From: Pseudo-nitzschia pungens
Taxonomy: Eukaryota; Bacillariophyta; Bacillariophyceae; Bacillariales; Bacillariaceae
Length of the DNA: 64,000 nt
Assembly: GCA_037355855.1 (NCBI GenBank)
Contig: CM074765.1
Coordinates: forward strand, 2,418,001 to 2,482,000
Direction of reading: 5' to 3'
Shown: one piece after another, positions 10,824-22,533 of the stretch
Position numbering within the stretch: the first letter of the stretch is position 1
Layout of the letters: each line of letters opens with the position of its first letter
Notes under the pieces: model-generated
Seen by the model: the letters and a program-made list of their open reading frames with translations, nothing else
What the model was told of the DNA's origin: nothing
Database searches by the model: none
Program-made: the position numbers and the translations under genes

Positions 10824-13112
10824 TTATTGATTTGCCTTTCTCTTGGCATATTCCTCTTGGTATGAGATATATTCTGCGTCACTAATGCCCATGATCGTGT
10901 TCCTAAACTTTCTGAACAGGGATCTTTGTAAGGGCTTAGTGAAATAGTCCGCCAACATCTCCCCTGTTGGGCAATACTGAATTGATATTTCCTCTTTCTT
11001 AACCCGGTCGGTTATTAAGAAATAGCGTATATTGATGTGGCGTGTCCGCTTGGTGCTGGATGACTTACCATTCATCTCCAGCTTCATGGCACTTGTGTTA
11101 CTATCCTGATTGAGTATGTTCTGTTTTCCTAAGTATTGTTTGTTGACACCATTGTCGGGTGTTCTCTTGTCCAGTTGCGCCGCATATCCCTGCCATTCAA
11201 GGTAATAGTGGCACCATAGGTTGTATGGTAGGGTGTCATCAACCCCAACAAGCTCTGCCTCCGTTGAACTCTTGGTGTTTAGCTTTTGTTTTGTGGACAT
11301 TACGAGTACTGCCCCCTGTCCAAATGTGAGAACTCCACCTGTATGGCTCTTCATATCTGAGTGCACTGCAAAGGACGCATCAACATACCAGTAGGCATTA
11401 CCGGTGTTGTCCCACCCTAATACTAAAGGTAGGAAGATCGTGTCACGTACATATCCCATCACACGCCGGAGCTTTTTCCAGTCATCTTTGTCTGGGTTAG
11501 CTACACGGGTACAGAGGAATGCAATGGCTGTCTGGATGTCAGGGCGTGCCCTCTTGCTTGCAAAAAGTAGTTGGGCAACATGTTTGTGGAAGGTCTCAGC
11601 GCTGTGGCGCTCGAGCTTCTCCCCATCTGGGTTCATCTTGAATAGGTGGTCTGATGCTGGTGTGGGGATGACTCTTGTCTCGCATAGGTCGGCCGGCAAC
11701 TCGCTCATGATTCCTTCGAGATAGTCAAACATGCTGAACTTCACCCTCCCTTCTTCACTGTAGTCAATGGTCATACCGACATAGTCGTGTATCTTCCCAC
11801 GTGTCACTGTGAGGGGTGACTCAACGCCGAACACCTTGTTGAGGTCATTTAAGACTGCTGTCACTACTTCGGGGTCCTTATGGGAGATCTTCAGGTCATC
11901 CACGTGCCAAACAATCGTGCATTGCTTGCCCTTGATCATCTTGTTAGCAGTGCACGTGTCATATGGGTTCAGCTCGAACCCCCATTCCACTAACTGCCCT
12001 GAGAGGCGCTCCCAGAACAGAAGGGCTGCTCTGAGAGTTCCGTATATGGCCTTGTCGGCTTGGGTGTAGAGCACCTTGTGTCCTTTGCGGTCCAGCATGT
12101 GCTTCCGGTAGACCTCAGGGTCGATTCTGGCCAATAGTTCAGCCATCGGTCCATCGAAACGTATGTGGACCACCTCGCCCTCTGGCATTGGTGTTTGTAG
12201 GAAAGCTCCAGGGATGTCTGCTGTGGCCACATCCCTCCCTTCAATTGCGTCGATTAGACAGGTCAGCATCAGGCCATGCAGCGATACCGTTGGCGAGTAG
12301 GTATCTTCTCGGGAGATAACGTCTCGTTGTGTCCGCCCGTAGGCACATCCTCTGGCCTTGATTATTCCACACCTCTTGCGCTTCAAGAACATGAGATATG
12401 GGAGAGCTCGCTTGATCTCCTCCCGTGTCAAGTCACTGACATTGACCGGGTGGACAACCTTGCGCTCGTGTAGTTGTTTCAGCTCGGTCAGCACTGCCTC
12501 CACACCGGCGGTGCCAAATAGTTTTAGCCCGGCCTTTACTCTGTATTGCTTGGTAACGAGTGAGGCGTCAATATTGTTATAGGATGCAATCGCGTTCGAG
12601 ATGAACACATAGTGAGCATGTTGGGTCTCCAGGCGTTTTACAGCACGTCCCAGGCCTCCGGTGAATATATTTGAATGATGTGATACGTGCACGCGATGGT
12701 GTATGTTAGACTCGAATCCATCGTCGGAACTAAACTTGTTGTGCCCGCGTGTTACTCTAGGTCTGAGCATCATGCCCGTACTGACACTGCTGTCGTCCCT
12801 GTTGCTGCTAGTTATGGAGTCTGTTGTTGTATTGCTGTTGTTGTATTCCGAGACATCCGGGTGATCAGAGCTGTCGGCTGCCTCGTCGGTCTGGTCTCCG
12901 CGTGCCGGTTCAGTAAGCATGTCACATGCATTGGTGTCATTTTCCTTCTCATTGTCATATTCGGTACGAGTATGCCCGCTCCCCTCGTCCACGCTGGACG
13001 ATTCAACCGACAAGTTGTCATCAGATACCGTGTCAGCGTCTTCAGCGTTTGGCTCACTTTCTGGATCGCTAACCTTATGTAACTCCTCCACAGCAACTTC
13101 ACCATGGTCATC
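10824..13112 (-). pseudogene. Copia pol C-terminal part: linker, reverse transcriptase, RNase H
   Basis: The minus-strand frame is open for about 760 codons. It starts in an acidic Ser/Asp/Glu-rich linker (residues 1-110), followed by LRPRVTRGHN, then the Copia reverse transcriptase. RT landmarks are a DIPGAFLQTP box near residue 295 and the catalytic WHVDD box near 395. RNase H follows (YVDASFAVH near 570, TKSSTEAELV near 610, HINIRYF near 683, LADYFTKPL near 715). There is no internal stop. The frame is cut at 13113 by LTR element C; across the CATC duplication the acidic linker resumes in frame at 22534. The part is intact, but the polyprotein is split and its integrase is missing, so it cannot act alone. 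Confidence 0.93.
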
Positions 13113-14023
13113 TGCGTTGATATTCGCTCGTCAGCGATCTTCGGGGACGACTCGTAGATATAAACTGTTTCATACTGGCCTAAAAATAGGGGAAAGCCTT
13201 AACAATAACAACACGTATATCCCTGGCAAAGGGTGAGTCTATAGTGGACCATTCAAGGTCTATTGCATACACTTAGGCAATACAAGGCACTTCCCTAGAG
13301 GTACATCGGAATCGGTCGTAAGGGAGGGCATGATAGGCGTTTTAATTTAGAGCATAAAGAAAAGAGTGAATAAAAGGGGAGCTGAGCCAAAGCGCTCAGC
13401 TCTGTATCGTATCGTGACATCGATTCGCTAACTCGTATAATAACAGAGCTCTGTAGCTCTGGTACTGTACTCTACGGGTAGCGTATCGGAGTAGCGTAGC
13501 GTAGCTCCGCTTAATTAAGCTTCGCTTAATTATTAGCGATCCAATCGTATGCTAGCTCACTTATGCTAGCGCGTTGGGTAACTGTTTGGGCCGGGCATCC
13601 AGTCATGGTACATATTATACACCAATGACCTGGCCCCGGCGGTAGCACGGTAGCTTAGCATGGTATTATGGTATGTAGCACCATCAGTATCTCGTAGCAT
13701 TAGCAACCCTAACCCTGTAGCATTTAGCTACACCATAACAGGTGCTTTACTCGGGGTACGTACAATTGGTACAAATCGTACGCGGCGACCCTAGTAATTT
13801 TGCTAGCATCCATACTAGACAGGATAGGTCTGCTGCTAAGCCTGTTGCTAAGCCTGTTGCTAAGCCTGCTGCTAAGCCTGTTGCTAACCATTTAGCACAC
13901 AGCTCTAGCACTCAGCCCAGCACCTGTTAGTCAGTTACTGGAGGCTGCTGCCTGTAGCCCCAGTACACTCTCCTACACAGGAGCCTTAGCACAGATCATA
14001 GCACCACCTTGAATATCTTCATA
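13113..14023 (-). repeat. LTR of element C (left, 3' LTR on minus strand)
   Basis: Runs from TGCGTTGATATT to AATATCTTCATA on the plus strand. It contains a 12-bp minisatellite (GCTAAGCCTGTT) at about 13829-13880 and A/T-rich hairpin-prone sequence near 13500-13550. Copies are at 21620-22533 and, more diverged, 61818-62717. Confidence 0.85.
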
Positions 14024-16400
14024 GTCCCCGTGATTCATACCAGTAGTCCTGTACTCAGCAACTATACCGGTCCCCGGAAACAGATACTCCCAGGGGAACA
14101 CCAATACTCTTGCTTGTTGTACCAGGACACTTGAATGGATCATAACAGAATTCAGGGATGTGTCCATATAACTTGTCAGAGGTCAAACTGCATCAAATAT
14201 TGCAGTTTCTTCTATCAGAGGCCCGGCTGATTCGTAGTAAAAAAAAAAGGGGGTTGGACCATAGGACGTTTTGCCCTTGGTCCGATTCCTTGACACATAC
14301 AAGGACAGATCAATCAGCCTATTGTCTTTCAAGTTTACAGTCCCCGGAACCGGTGTACCGGAGACTCCCAAAAATATAACATCATAAGATCAGGTCGGAT
14401 CGAAATCGAAGTTCACTGAAATCCGTAATCGAAAGTGCTACGATTAAAACCGTAATCGAAATCAACTGCGTTCGAACAATTCGTAATCTGCTGTCGTAAC
14501 GATCGAAGAACTCGTAGTCGAAATCCGAAATCGGCTGGTTCCGAAAATCAAAATCGACTGCTTCCGAAAATCGTTGCGTCCGAGCTGCTTGTCAGGGACC
14601 AAAGGTATCCCAAATAATGCAGCTAATAGCTACCACATGCAGCGCTCGCAGTGGCTCTTCAACATGGGACCATTGAGCAACTTAATGAATAAATCTGCAA
14701 TGTTGCTCTCGCCTGGTTCCTTCGCGACACAGAATTGTTCCAGCAGTAATAGCCTCACGCGCCTCGTGGTAGGCAACACTTGTACCGGGAGACTTCCGAC
14801 ATATAACATATAATCGAATCGGATTCAGAATCGAAGCGCTCGAAAAGAGGTTGCATCCGGAAATATGTTGCGATTCGAAATTGAAGTCCGCTGCAACCAA
14901 GAAATCCGTACTCGAGAGAATAACTCGTAATCGAATCGAAATCTGCTGTCGAAATCGGAGCGTTCGAAATAAAGTTGCCATCGAAGTAAGGTTTCAATCG
15001 AAATCGAATCTAAGGTCCCCGTGACATCGGAACAGCAGATTGCATCCATACTGCTTGCCATGTGGTATGCAACGCTGTTGTGCTTCTTGTTTCAAGGGCC
15101 ATCGGGCCTGGTAGTGTTCTTAACAACAGACTCGTTGTCACAGGATACATTAGTAGGTCCTTGTATAGGCACACCCATCATCTGGGGCTCCCAGTTCATC
15201 TGGATCATACCGGTCCCCGAACTGGTTGCTGTTGGCTCATCCGTCGTGGTTAACATGACTCAGCTGAGAGGTTCAGCTGTTCTTGTGTGTCCGCTGTTCG
15301 TACAACTCACGTCCTGCTTGGGCATAATTCCAGATTCGAAGCGCGCTGCTACTGCAACTCGTTTCGTTCGTCCGTTCGTTCGACTATGAGCAAGCGGTCG
15401 TCCTTGGAACATAACAACTGTTGCTGTTCTATCCGTTCTTCTTGGGTTCGCTTGTCACTTGTTCCGATCCTATCCTAATCACGCTGCTCGTCTTGTAATA
15501 CTGTCTTACAGACAGCAGAGTTCCTGATTCGTAGATCGTATCGGTTCGTAGATCGTATCGGTTCGTAGATCATATCGATTCGTAGATCATATATTCAAAA
15601 AACACGCTGCTCCTGTAACAGGATGACCGATTCAATCGTTGGTTGTTGTCCCCGGAACAGCAGTTCTGTATTCATGGTAGTATCAGACATACATCGGTTT
15701 CGATGCCACATTTTCAATGCTGGTCTGAATCCCCGGTCGATTTACTCAATCGGTGATTCGCAATCAGCGTCATCCGTAGAGTAGCTTGTGGTAATCAACG
15801 TCAGCGTCATCTGTGTAACTCGTGGTAATCAGCTTCCAGACAAGGTAGAGAACATGCGCTAGCGTCGTAGCAGGGATGAATTGAATAGTCTTCGATCGAT
15901 ACATTCAATCGATACATTCAATCGGTCGTAGCAATTAGTGTCAATCGAAGTACCTCAGGCAATGCTAGTTCTGCACGAGGCAGACACCATGCGGTATCTA
16001 GCTGTCGTCTAATATAACCTCAACTTCAACTTCAATGCTGTTGCTGTTTGTAATCTTCTGTTCTGTGCGCAACGCCGCTATCTTTTCATGTTGCACGCAA
16101 CTCCGTTGCGCTTCCATTGTTCAGCCTACTGGTATTCAACCTGTAACAGGGACAGCATGTCCCCGTATCAGTATCATTCCACATATACAGGCTTGATTCT
16201 TGCAAGGCTCGTACTCGGATAAATCACTGTTTAGTTCACTTGCGGCGGCTCAAGCCACATGAGCGTACGCATGCTTTGCTGTAGCGTCAGCGCTCCACCT
16301 CTAACAGAGACCACATGTCCCTGTAGCCGGAGCGATCATATGCTGTTACTCATCGTGCTTCACGCAACTCCGTTGCGCTTCTTCGTGGCATCTTGCTTCC
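14024..16400. repeat. Element C internal non-coding module
   Basis: No gene is seen. Bases 14024-14400 and 15180-15320 match 62718-63080 and about 63880-64000 of the second element copy, including CTCAGCTGAGAGGTTCAGCTGT. The stretches 14400-15000 and 15540-15590 are degenerate simple repeats of ATCGAAAT/CGTAATCG and of a 17-bp TTCGTAGATCRTATCGG unit. GTCCCCG boxes recur at 14024, 14071, 14341, 15014, 15212, 15651 and 16154. Confidence 0.7.
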
Positions 16401-16420
16401 TGACGGCGGATCCATCCTTT

Positions 16421-18478
16421 TCATGATCGATAATCTCGGTACTGCTCGACGGAACCATCTGGAAACTGCAGATCATACATTCTGGTATCAAGGATAGGGG
16501 TATCATTCCTCTTGCCAATCGAATTGCCATTAAGATCAGCAGAACGACTCTTCACAACACACCGCAGTCGCTCGTCGCCCTTCTGGATCATCACATTATT
16601 ACCAATATACTCATCATAGTCATCCCCATCAGGTATGAGATCGTCAATATCTGGAATGGAAGCTTCCGGCTCGGCGAGCTCCCATCTTTCTTGGTGTCCT
16701 TCAAATAACTTCGCAGGGGGATCAGGGTAGGTGGCTTGGAACTTCACGTCAGTATCCTCAACCTTGTCCCCGATCTTGGATTCCACTGCTTGGTTAAATG
16801 AGTCCATATAACGCTTGACATCATGGGAATGCCATTCTTCATTCAGGGGCTTGGTACAGAGATATGTCTGGCATGTACACATGTACCATCTCGAACGGCG
16901 TTCGTCCCATCGTCGTAGGATTAGCTGTGCGTTGTTGGATTGCAGCAACAAGCTCCCCGCAGAAAGCCCACAGGCGCTTGGGGAATCGTTTGCGGGTTGT
17001 CTTCTTGCGGATGCTTCTGCTGATATGGCCGATGCTGAGCTCCGCGCGATTCTGGAAGGGACATCTTGGCTGGATGAAGGTCTGGTGGATATGGTTCTTG
17101 CTGACAACCTTATTCCATGGAGTCTTGTAAGTCCCAGGAGCTCCTTGCTCTCGAGCGCCATCGGATATCAAATGCTCGGGGATCCCAACATCGTGGATGA
17201 AAATCTTCAGTCCCTCATACGCTTGCTTCTTGCCCTGTATAGGTATGAACTCGTCGTAGCCCTTACCATTACTGAACACTTGGGCGGCTGAATCTTGTCG
17301 CATGATGCTCGGGACCTTTGCCATCCAGGTGTCGGTATACCATTTGCCAGCCGCTTGTTTCTGAAGCTCTGCGTTGGCGATCGGCGGACAAGGGGATGCA
17401 TTGGGTTGCGGAAGCCTTTCTGGGTCGTGACTCGAAGGGTATCCGCAGCCTTTCTCGGGGATACATCCCAAATCTTGGACAGACGGTCGGAGTCGATCTT
17501 ACAGTAGCGTTCGGTGTCGATCGTCGGGCCCAACTTGGCTCGTCTGGAGATGGTGTTGAGCTCGGGATCGACTGGTTCGACTGCATCGTCGTCCCATCGA
17601 ACATGCTTGTAAACGGCAGACAAGCAGACGGGGGAATCCCTGCAACGGGGATCCAATTCGAAGCGCTCGCGTCCATCGGTGTAGGCGCGCTCGTACAACG
17701 GGGTATGCATGGCGTTGATTGTAAGACTTGGTACTGTTGCATCCTCGTCTACATCATCGTCCCCGCAAGTCTTCAATGAATCGCCCGAGAAGAGAGAAGA
17801 TAGTCGTGCATCCAGACGAGAGTCGGATGCAATCGCACATGGGGTCAGGTCACGGCGTGTGCAGAGTTGCTGGAGACTCCGCAGCTTGTACTTCTCATAG
17901 CAATCATGCTGTGGCAGGATCAGCTCGTCGCTCCGAAGAGGGTCGTCGTACAAATGGGGACTGAAATTAGACCGTGTTTCGACGGGCTCCAACTTGCGCT
18001 TGTTGGACTCCTTGGACTGCTTCTTGGTCGGCGCGGACGCGATGTGCGGCTCCGCGCGAAGGGCAGACACCGTAGGGTTCAATGGATGAAAGCCGTCGAT
18101 GGCTTCTTCAGCTCGCTCGAACTTCTTGCTCGTCGGGTCCCAAGGGACATCTCGTGTAGCAACGACATGATCGCATGTGGCCATCTCATGCTTGGTCGTA
18201 CTGTCGGGGGTCCCATTAGCACGATCGGGATGGCAGTCCCGTATCTGATTCGTGCAAATCAAGCTGTGGGACAGCTTGTCGCCAAAATACAGTGCTTCGT
18301 GGAAATAAACTAACCAAACTTTCCCGTCGGGCGCTGTGTAGGCGGTAACACAGGTTCCAATAGGAATATGCTTGATAGGTCTCAATCGGTGTAGTTCCGA
18401 TTCCTGCTGTAGACATGTTGCCTGTCGGGGTATTAACCTTGGTCTGTTGTTGCTGCTGTTACTGTACGGCAGGAACAA
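16421..18478 (-). pseudogene. Copia protease/pre-integrase and integrase remnant, frameshifted
   Basis: Three overlapping minus-strand frames (18478-17207, 17471-16839, 17161-16421) together make the middle of a Copia polyprotein. The first holds a pre-integrase-like region (ALYFGDKLSHSL, ICTNQIRDC). The second holds the integrase core with its acidic triad: WYTDTW, HLISDG, and the E of FQNRAELSIGH. The third holds the conserved post-integrase region (QKGDERLRCVVKSR, ILDTRMYDLQFPDG). At least two frameshifts separate them, near 17400 and 17050. Coding similarity stops at 16421, where RT should follow, and non-coding modules take over. Integrase would insert the cDNA; this copy is inactive. 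Confidence 0.85.
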
Positions 18479-18489
18479 ACTTGGTCAAG

Positions 18490-19610
18490 TCGGGGGAATA
18501 GGAATGTGATTGGTCAATTTCTGATTCTGCTTGCTGGAATTCCTGGTAGCAATTACGTGGTCACAGGTTTCCATCTCGTGCTTCGTGGGGCGTCTGTGTT
18601 TTCTGCAGGCGTTGCAGATCGTGCTGGTACATTCCTATACACCAGTGCTGAAATGGATCGACCGCGCTACACTCCTAACAGAGTACATCGTAGCAGGTCT
18701 ATCAACGAGCGTCATTGCTGTCGCTCATAGCATGCTGCCCTTGCTCATATCTTGTATCAGTAATCCTCATATTTACCACTCTGTATCCTCTATTCTTGTA
18801 AGTCACGAGCGCTGTGACGTCACATCGCTCCTTACGTTAGATCGCCTTCAGTTCAATGCGCCCTGTCTACTAACAATGCGCTGCGGTTCCGTGCTGTGCT
18901 TGTTCCCTTGCTCCAGCGCCGTGCGTCCAGGCTGCTGTAGGCTTCTCTCCTGTCAGGGCATCGATGTTGTCCTCTTGTTGCTGCTACTGCTCTTTCGCCG
19001 CAAGGACATACATAAACATTGTAAGGGCTGTTCTTCGGGGATAGAGACTCGTTCTGTTTCGAATCGTGTCTAGCGTCTAGCGTCTAGTGTCTTGCTAAAT
19101 CGCGCCCAGCGTCTGTATTATCGATCCGTTGCTATCGATCCGTTGCTATCGATCCGTTACTATCGATCCGTTGGTGTCGATTCCTCGTTCCGGAATGCAG
19201 CAATCGATCGAGCATCGAGAGAGCGCTATCCGTGGCCGTACGGGCAACCTTGGTGCAATCCTTCAGGGGATTTCTGGTTTGGGCGTCTGCTCGTAAGGCA
19301 GTCTTCTTAGCCGTCCGCGACTAATCTTGCCTTCGTTGTAAGGGACCCCAACTTCACGTCAAAGATCATGTGCGTCGTGATCTTGCTGAATCCTTCGGCC
19401 TTGAGCCCTTCGACGGTGTAGTTGGGGTCGGACTCAAACGCCATTTCGTTGTTCCCCATTCTTTTTCGTAGATCAGTCGTCGGGCATTACCGATGACACC
19501 TTTCCTTCTGTTACGAGCAAAGGTGGGCTTCTTGTTGAGGATACTGGTGGTTTCAGGGATACTTTTTGCAAATACTTGCAAACATACAGGCCGTCGAACG
19601 TCATAAATGC
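18490..19610. repeat. Element C internal non-coding module (second block)
   Basis: No gene is seen. The block parallels 6290-7520 (about 18740-18860 with 6300-6420, and 19480-19610 with 7395-7520). It has a 16-bp TATCGATCCGTTGC tandem repeat at about 19117-19180. Confidence 0.65.
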
Positions 19611-20690
19611 TCAGGTTCGATGTCTAGTAGACATGCAGGTCCGCTGATGCTGCTGCCGCTGCTGATGCCGTCGCTCGTGCCCCTGCTCCTGCTCAATCTC
19701 AGATCCAAAGGTTGAGGTCTCGACAGTGGTCTGGCGTTTGCTGAACCACGGGATAGGGGCCCTGTTCAGGAATATAATAATTTCTGTATGGGATTTTCTT
19801 GTTGCCTTGCATCCAGTATGATCGGTGTCAACAAAACAACTCATATTTACGGCCTTCCCAAGTGCTTCAGGGGCATCTGGCGGCAACACCTCCTTGGCAT
19901 CTGGGTAGAATTCACTCCAATCGCAATCAGGGAATCTGGTCTCACCCACTTCAGGACGCGTCTCGTCAAATAGTAGTTTGGATCGTGCATGCGCCTTGAG
20001 ATAAGCGAACATGTGCAATACTTGATTCAAATGCCCTGTTCTTGCTTGCGCTAGGTATCTAGACATGAGAGATACAGGCATGACCAAATCCAGTCTTCCA
20101 AGTTCACACAACCATCTCAAGACGCCAATCAGTCCTTGGTAGTAGTTCTGCTTGCTTGGATCCAGTTCGGCGGTTACATCAACTTCAGGTCGATAATCGG
20201 ATGTCAACGGGGTTGAGACCTTGTTCGGAAGGTACTTGTAACCATATTGCTCGGTGCCAAGCTCTTTTTCCACCGCGTCGATGGCTTTCTTAGCATATTT
20301 CTCGGAGGACATCGCCCATGTGGGAATTGGGTCAGCAGCCATCCGGGCTGCATTCTCGTTGCGCATTGTTCTCAGTTCCTCAGCAACAGCAATCAGGACC
20401 ATCTCAGATCGAGGTTGGATATCGAGGTTTGGTTCTTGCTGGATCCTGGAGACTCCAAATACAGTAGGAGCAACAGGGGGGACTCCAGGCGCTCCGGCAG
20501 TGACGGCGCCGACAACTCGAGGAGCATCGGCTCTAGGGATGGCTCCAGATGGAGGAGCGTCGCCTCCAGGGACAGCGCCGCTCCCAGGGACAGCGTCGCC
20601 TCCAGGGACATCCCCAGGAGCGCCGGCTCCAGCGGCGACTCCAGTTGGGGGAGTGTCTGCGGCGGCTTGGCTTCTAGTTTGCTTGGCCAT
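19611..20690 (-). CDS. Chimeric gag N-terminus / Copia RT-tail and RNase H ORF, 359 aa
   Basis: ATG at 20690 (MAKQTRSQ). Residues 1-117 are Ala/Gly/Pro-rich and then helical, like a Copia gag N-terminus. From about residue 118 (WAMSSEKY) the protein is the C-terminal part of Copia RT (YYQGLIGVLRW, VSLMSRYLA) followed by RNase H (CFVDTDHTGCK, SHTEIIIFLNR, STFGSE near 320-333). Gag C-terminus, protease, integrase and RT core are all skipped without breaking the frame, implying an internal deletion. The frame runs on about 25 residues past the RNase H motif into Gln/Arg-rich sequence and ends before the HIDI-type tail of the domain. It could supply a gag-like RNA-binding part for a non-autonomous element or be a decayed relic; I cannot tell which. 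Confidence 0.8.
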   Translation of the reverse strand: MAKQTRSQAAADTPPTGVAAGAGAPGDVPGGDAVPGSGAVPGGDAPPSGAIPRADAPRVVGAVTAGAPGVPPVAPTVFGVSRIQQEPNLDIQPRSEMVLIAVAEELRTMRNENAARMAADPIPTWAMSSEKYAKKAIDAVEKELGTEQYGYKYLPNKVSTPLTSDYRPEVDVTAELDPSKQNYYQGLIGVLRWLCELGRLDLVMPVSLMSRYLAQARTGHLNQVLHMFAYLKAHARSKLLFDETRPEVGETRFPDCDWSEFYPDAKEVLPPDAPEALGKAVNMSCFVDTDHTGCKATRKSHTEIIIFLNRAPIPWFSKRQTTVETSTFGSEIEQEQGHERRHQQRQQHQRTCMSTRHRT

Positions 20691-21619
20691 GATTGTCTTG
20701 CTTTGATTACCTAATTTGCTTCAGTTTCTAATCCAAATTCTTTTGTGGTGGGGACTGTCTCCATCCAAGATCGAAGGTTCTGCATCGGCTTCGCCCAAAA
20801 GAAAAGGTATCGCATATCACGTCAGCATTGGTGTCAACATTTTTTCGTGTTGACGTCTTTCATGTCAACAGTTTCGTGCCGACGTCTATCCACATCGATG
20901 GTTGGCTAGAAAGGTATCCATTTCCGGTCCGATGGTTGGATGGTTGGTTATGACCAAAAGAAGAATTCTATCTGGTCTTTCTGCTCTGCTCTGGACCAAT
21001 CGATTTGATTCTGAGATATGACAGATCTCAGGGTTCTTGGCTTGTCTGATTCCAAATTCCCTTGGCTAAAATCAAAATCGATGGTATAGCAGATTCGAGG
21101 TTGTCTGCGCCTCGTTGAGGTTGTCTGCGCCTCATTTGTTGGATGGTCCTGACGTCATGTCCTTGTTCTGCTGGACACTGTCATCACTGGAAAGTACGTG
21201 GTGGTCTGTCTCCACGAAAGCCTTTTCTTTTTCCAGTGTGGTTCCATCCGTTGCAAACGTCCCCTTGAATCCTGTAAAATAACAGGGAATCATGGACGCT
21301 GCTTTCTCCACGTCCTGCTTGCTCCTTCCCCACCGGATCGAGCCTCCATGGTGCCACCATGATGCTCAGCTATTGTACTCTGTACCAATAGACCCCAGAG
21401 GTGGATGTGTGGGCTCCGGTCGGTTTGCGCGTCTGTCTGCTGGGGAAGGGCCCCCCATTAACATCAGGGGTCTCGCGATGTCAGCCGTTGGTCCAATAAG
21501 CTGATGTTTTACATCCAAGTGTAGGCATGGATGCCAGTGGTGATCAGCCAGCTGGGTTTCGTCACGCGCTCTAGCCGGCGTCCCGGTTCGTAGTGGGTCG
21601 AGCGGTGGGTCTGATAAAC
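20691..21619 (-). other. Leader between element C LTR and gag-RNase H ORF
   Basis: No gene is seen. On the minus strand just inside the LTR is AGTTTATCAGACCCACC, where a primer-binding site would be expected. Four ACGTCA/GACGTC boxes lie at 20819, 20851, 20881 and 21150 (the last is TGACGTCA), and a 21-bp direct duplication at 21095-21135. Confidence 0.5.
20819..21157. promoter_or_regulatory. Cluster of ACGTCA/TGACGT boxes upstream of the gag-RNase H ORF
   Basis: Boxes are ACGTCA at 20819-20824, TGACGTC at 20851-20857, GACGTC at 20881-20886 and TGACGTCA at 21150-21157. Such boxes bind bZIP proteins, and in diatoms TGACGT elements are known CO2/cAMP-response sites. Function here is only inferred from the boxes and their position. 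Confidence 0.25.
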
Positions 21620-22533
21620 TGCGTTGATATTCGCTCGTCAGCGATCTTCGGGGACGACTCGTAGATATAAACTGTTTCATACTGGCCTAAAAATAGGGGA
21701 AAGCCTTAACAATAACAACACGTATATCCCTGGCAAAGGGTGAGTCTATAGTGGACCATTCAAGGTCTATTGCATACACTTAGGCAATACAAGGCACTTC
21801 CCTAGAGGTACATCGGAATCGGTCGTAAGGGAGGGCATGATAGGCGTTTTAATTTAGAGCATAAAGAAAAGAGTGAATAAAAGGGGAGCTGAGCCAAAGC
21901 GCTCAGCTCTGTATCGTATCGTGACATCGATTCGCTAACTCGTATAATAACAGAGCTCTGTAGCTCTGGTACTGTACTCTACGGGTAGCGTATCGGAGTA
22001 GCGTAGCGTAGCTCCGCTTAATTAAGCTTCGCTTAATTATTAGCGATCCAATCGTATGCTAGCTCACTTATGCTAGCGCGTTGGGTAACTGTTTGGGCCG
22101 GGCATCCAGTCATGGTACATATTATACACCAATGACCTGGCCCCGGCGGTAGCACGGTAGCTTAGTAGCATGGTATTATGGTATGTAGCACCATCAGTAT
22201 CTCGTAGCATTAGCAACCCTAACCCTGTAGCATTTAGCTACACCATAACAGGTGCTTTACTCGGGGTACGTACAATTGGTACAAATCGTACGCGGCGACC
22301 CTAGTAATTTTGCTAGCATCCATACTAGACAGGATAGGTCTGCTGCTAAGCCTGTTGCTAAGCCTGTTGCTAAGCCTGCTGCTAAGCCTGTTGCTAACCA
22401 TTTAGCACACAGCTCTAGCACTCAGCCCAGCACCTGTTAGTCAGTTACTGGAGGCTGCTGCCTGTAGCCCCAGTACACTCTCCTACACAGGAGCCTTAGC
22501 ACAGATCATAGCACCACCTTGAATATCTTCATA
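21620..22533 (-). repeat. LTR of element C (right, 5' LTR on minus strand)
   Basis: Near-perfect copy of 13113-14023, three bases longer owing to TAG near 22158. The repeated 62-codon frame inside both LTRs is not taken as a gene. Confidence 0.85.

Larger units (their letters stand above)
13113..22533 (-). mobile_element. LTR element C, RT-less Copia-type retrotransposon inserted in Copia pol
   Basis: Two near-identical direct repeats (13113-14023 and 21620-22533) bound about 7.6 kb of internal DNA. The only LTR difference I noticed is a 3-bp TAG insertion in the right copy. CATC lies on both sides (13109-13112 and 22534-22537), and removing element plus one CATC restores an open frame in the host Copia. 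Minus-strand order is: LTR, about 930-bp leader, gag-RNase H fusion ORF, repeat modules, protease/integrase remnant, repeat modules, LTR. No reverse transcriptase is present, so movement would need help in trans. A 4-bp duplication is unusual for Copia; a 5-bp one would need one mismatch. Confidence 0.85.

Noticed and set aside
13704..13718. Telomere-like ACCCTAACCCT
   Set aside because: Only two units, located inside an LTR and repeated with it; not a telomere or telomere-fusion scar.
22252..22440. Identical 62-codon frames in the element C LTRs (also 13742-13930; a longer variant at 62428)
   Set aside because: They consist largely of the 12-bp GCTAAGCCTGTT minisatellite and are identical only because the LTRs are; no protein motif.
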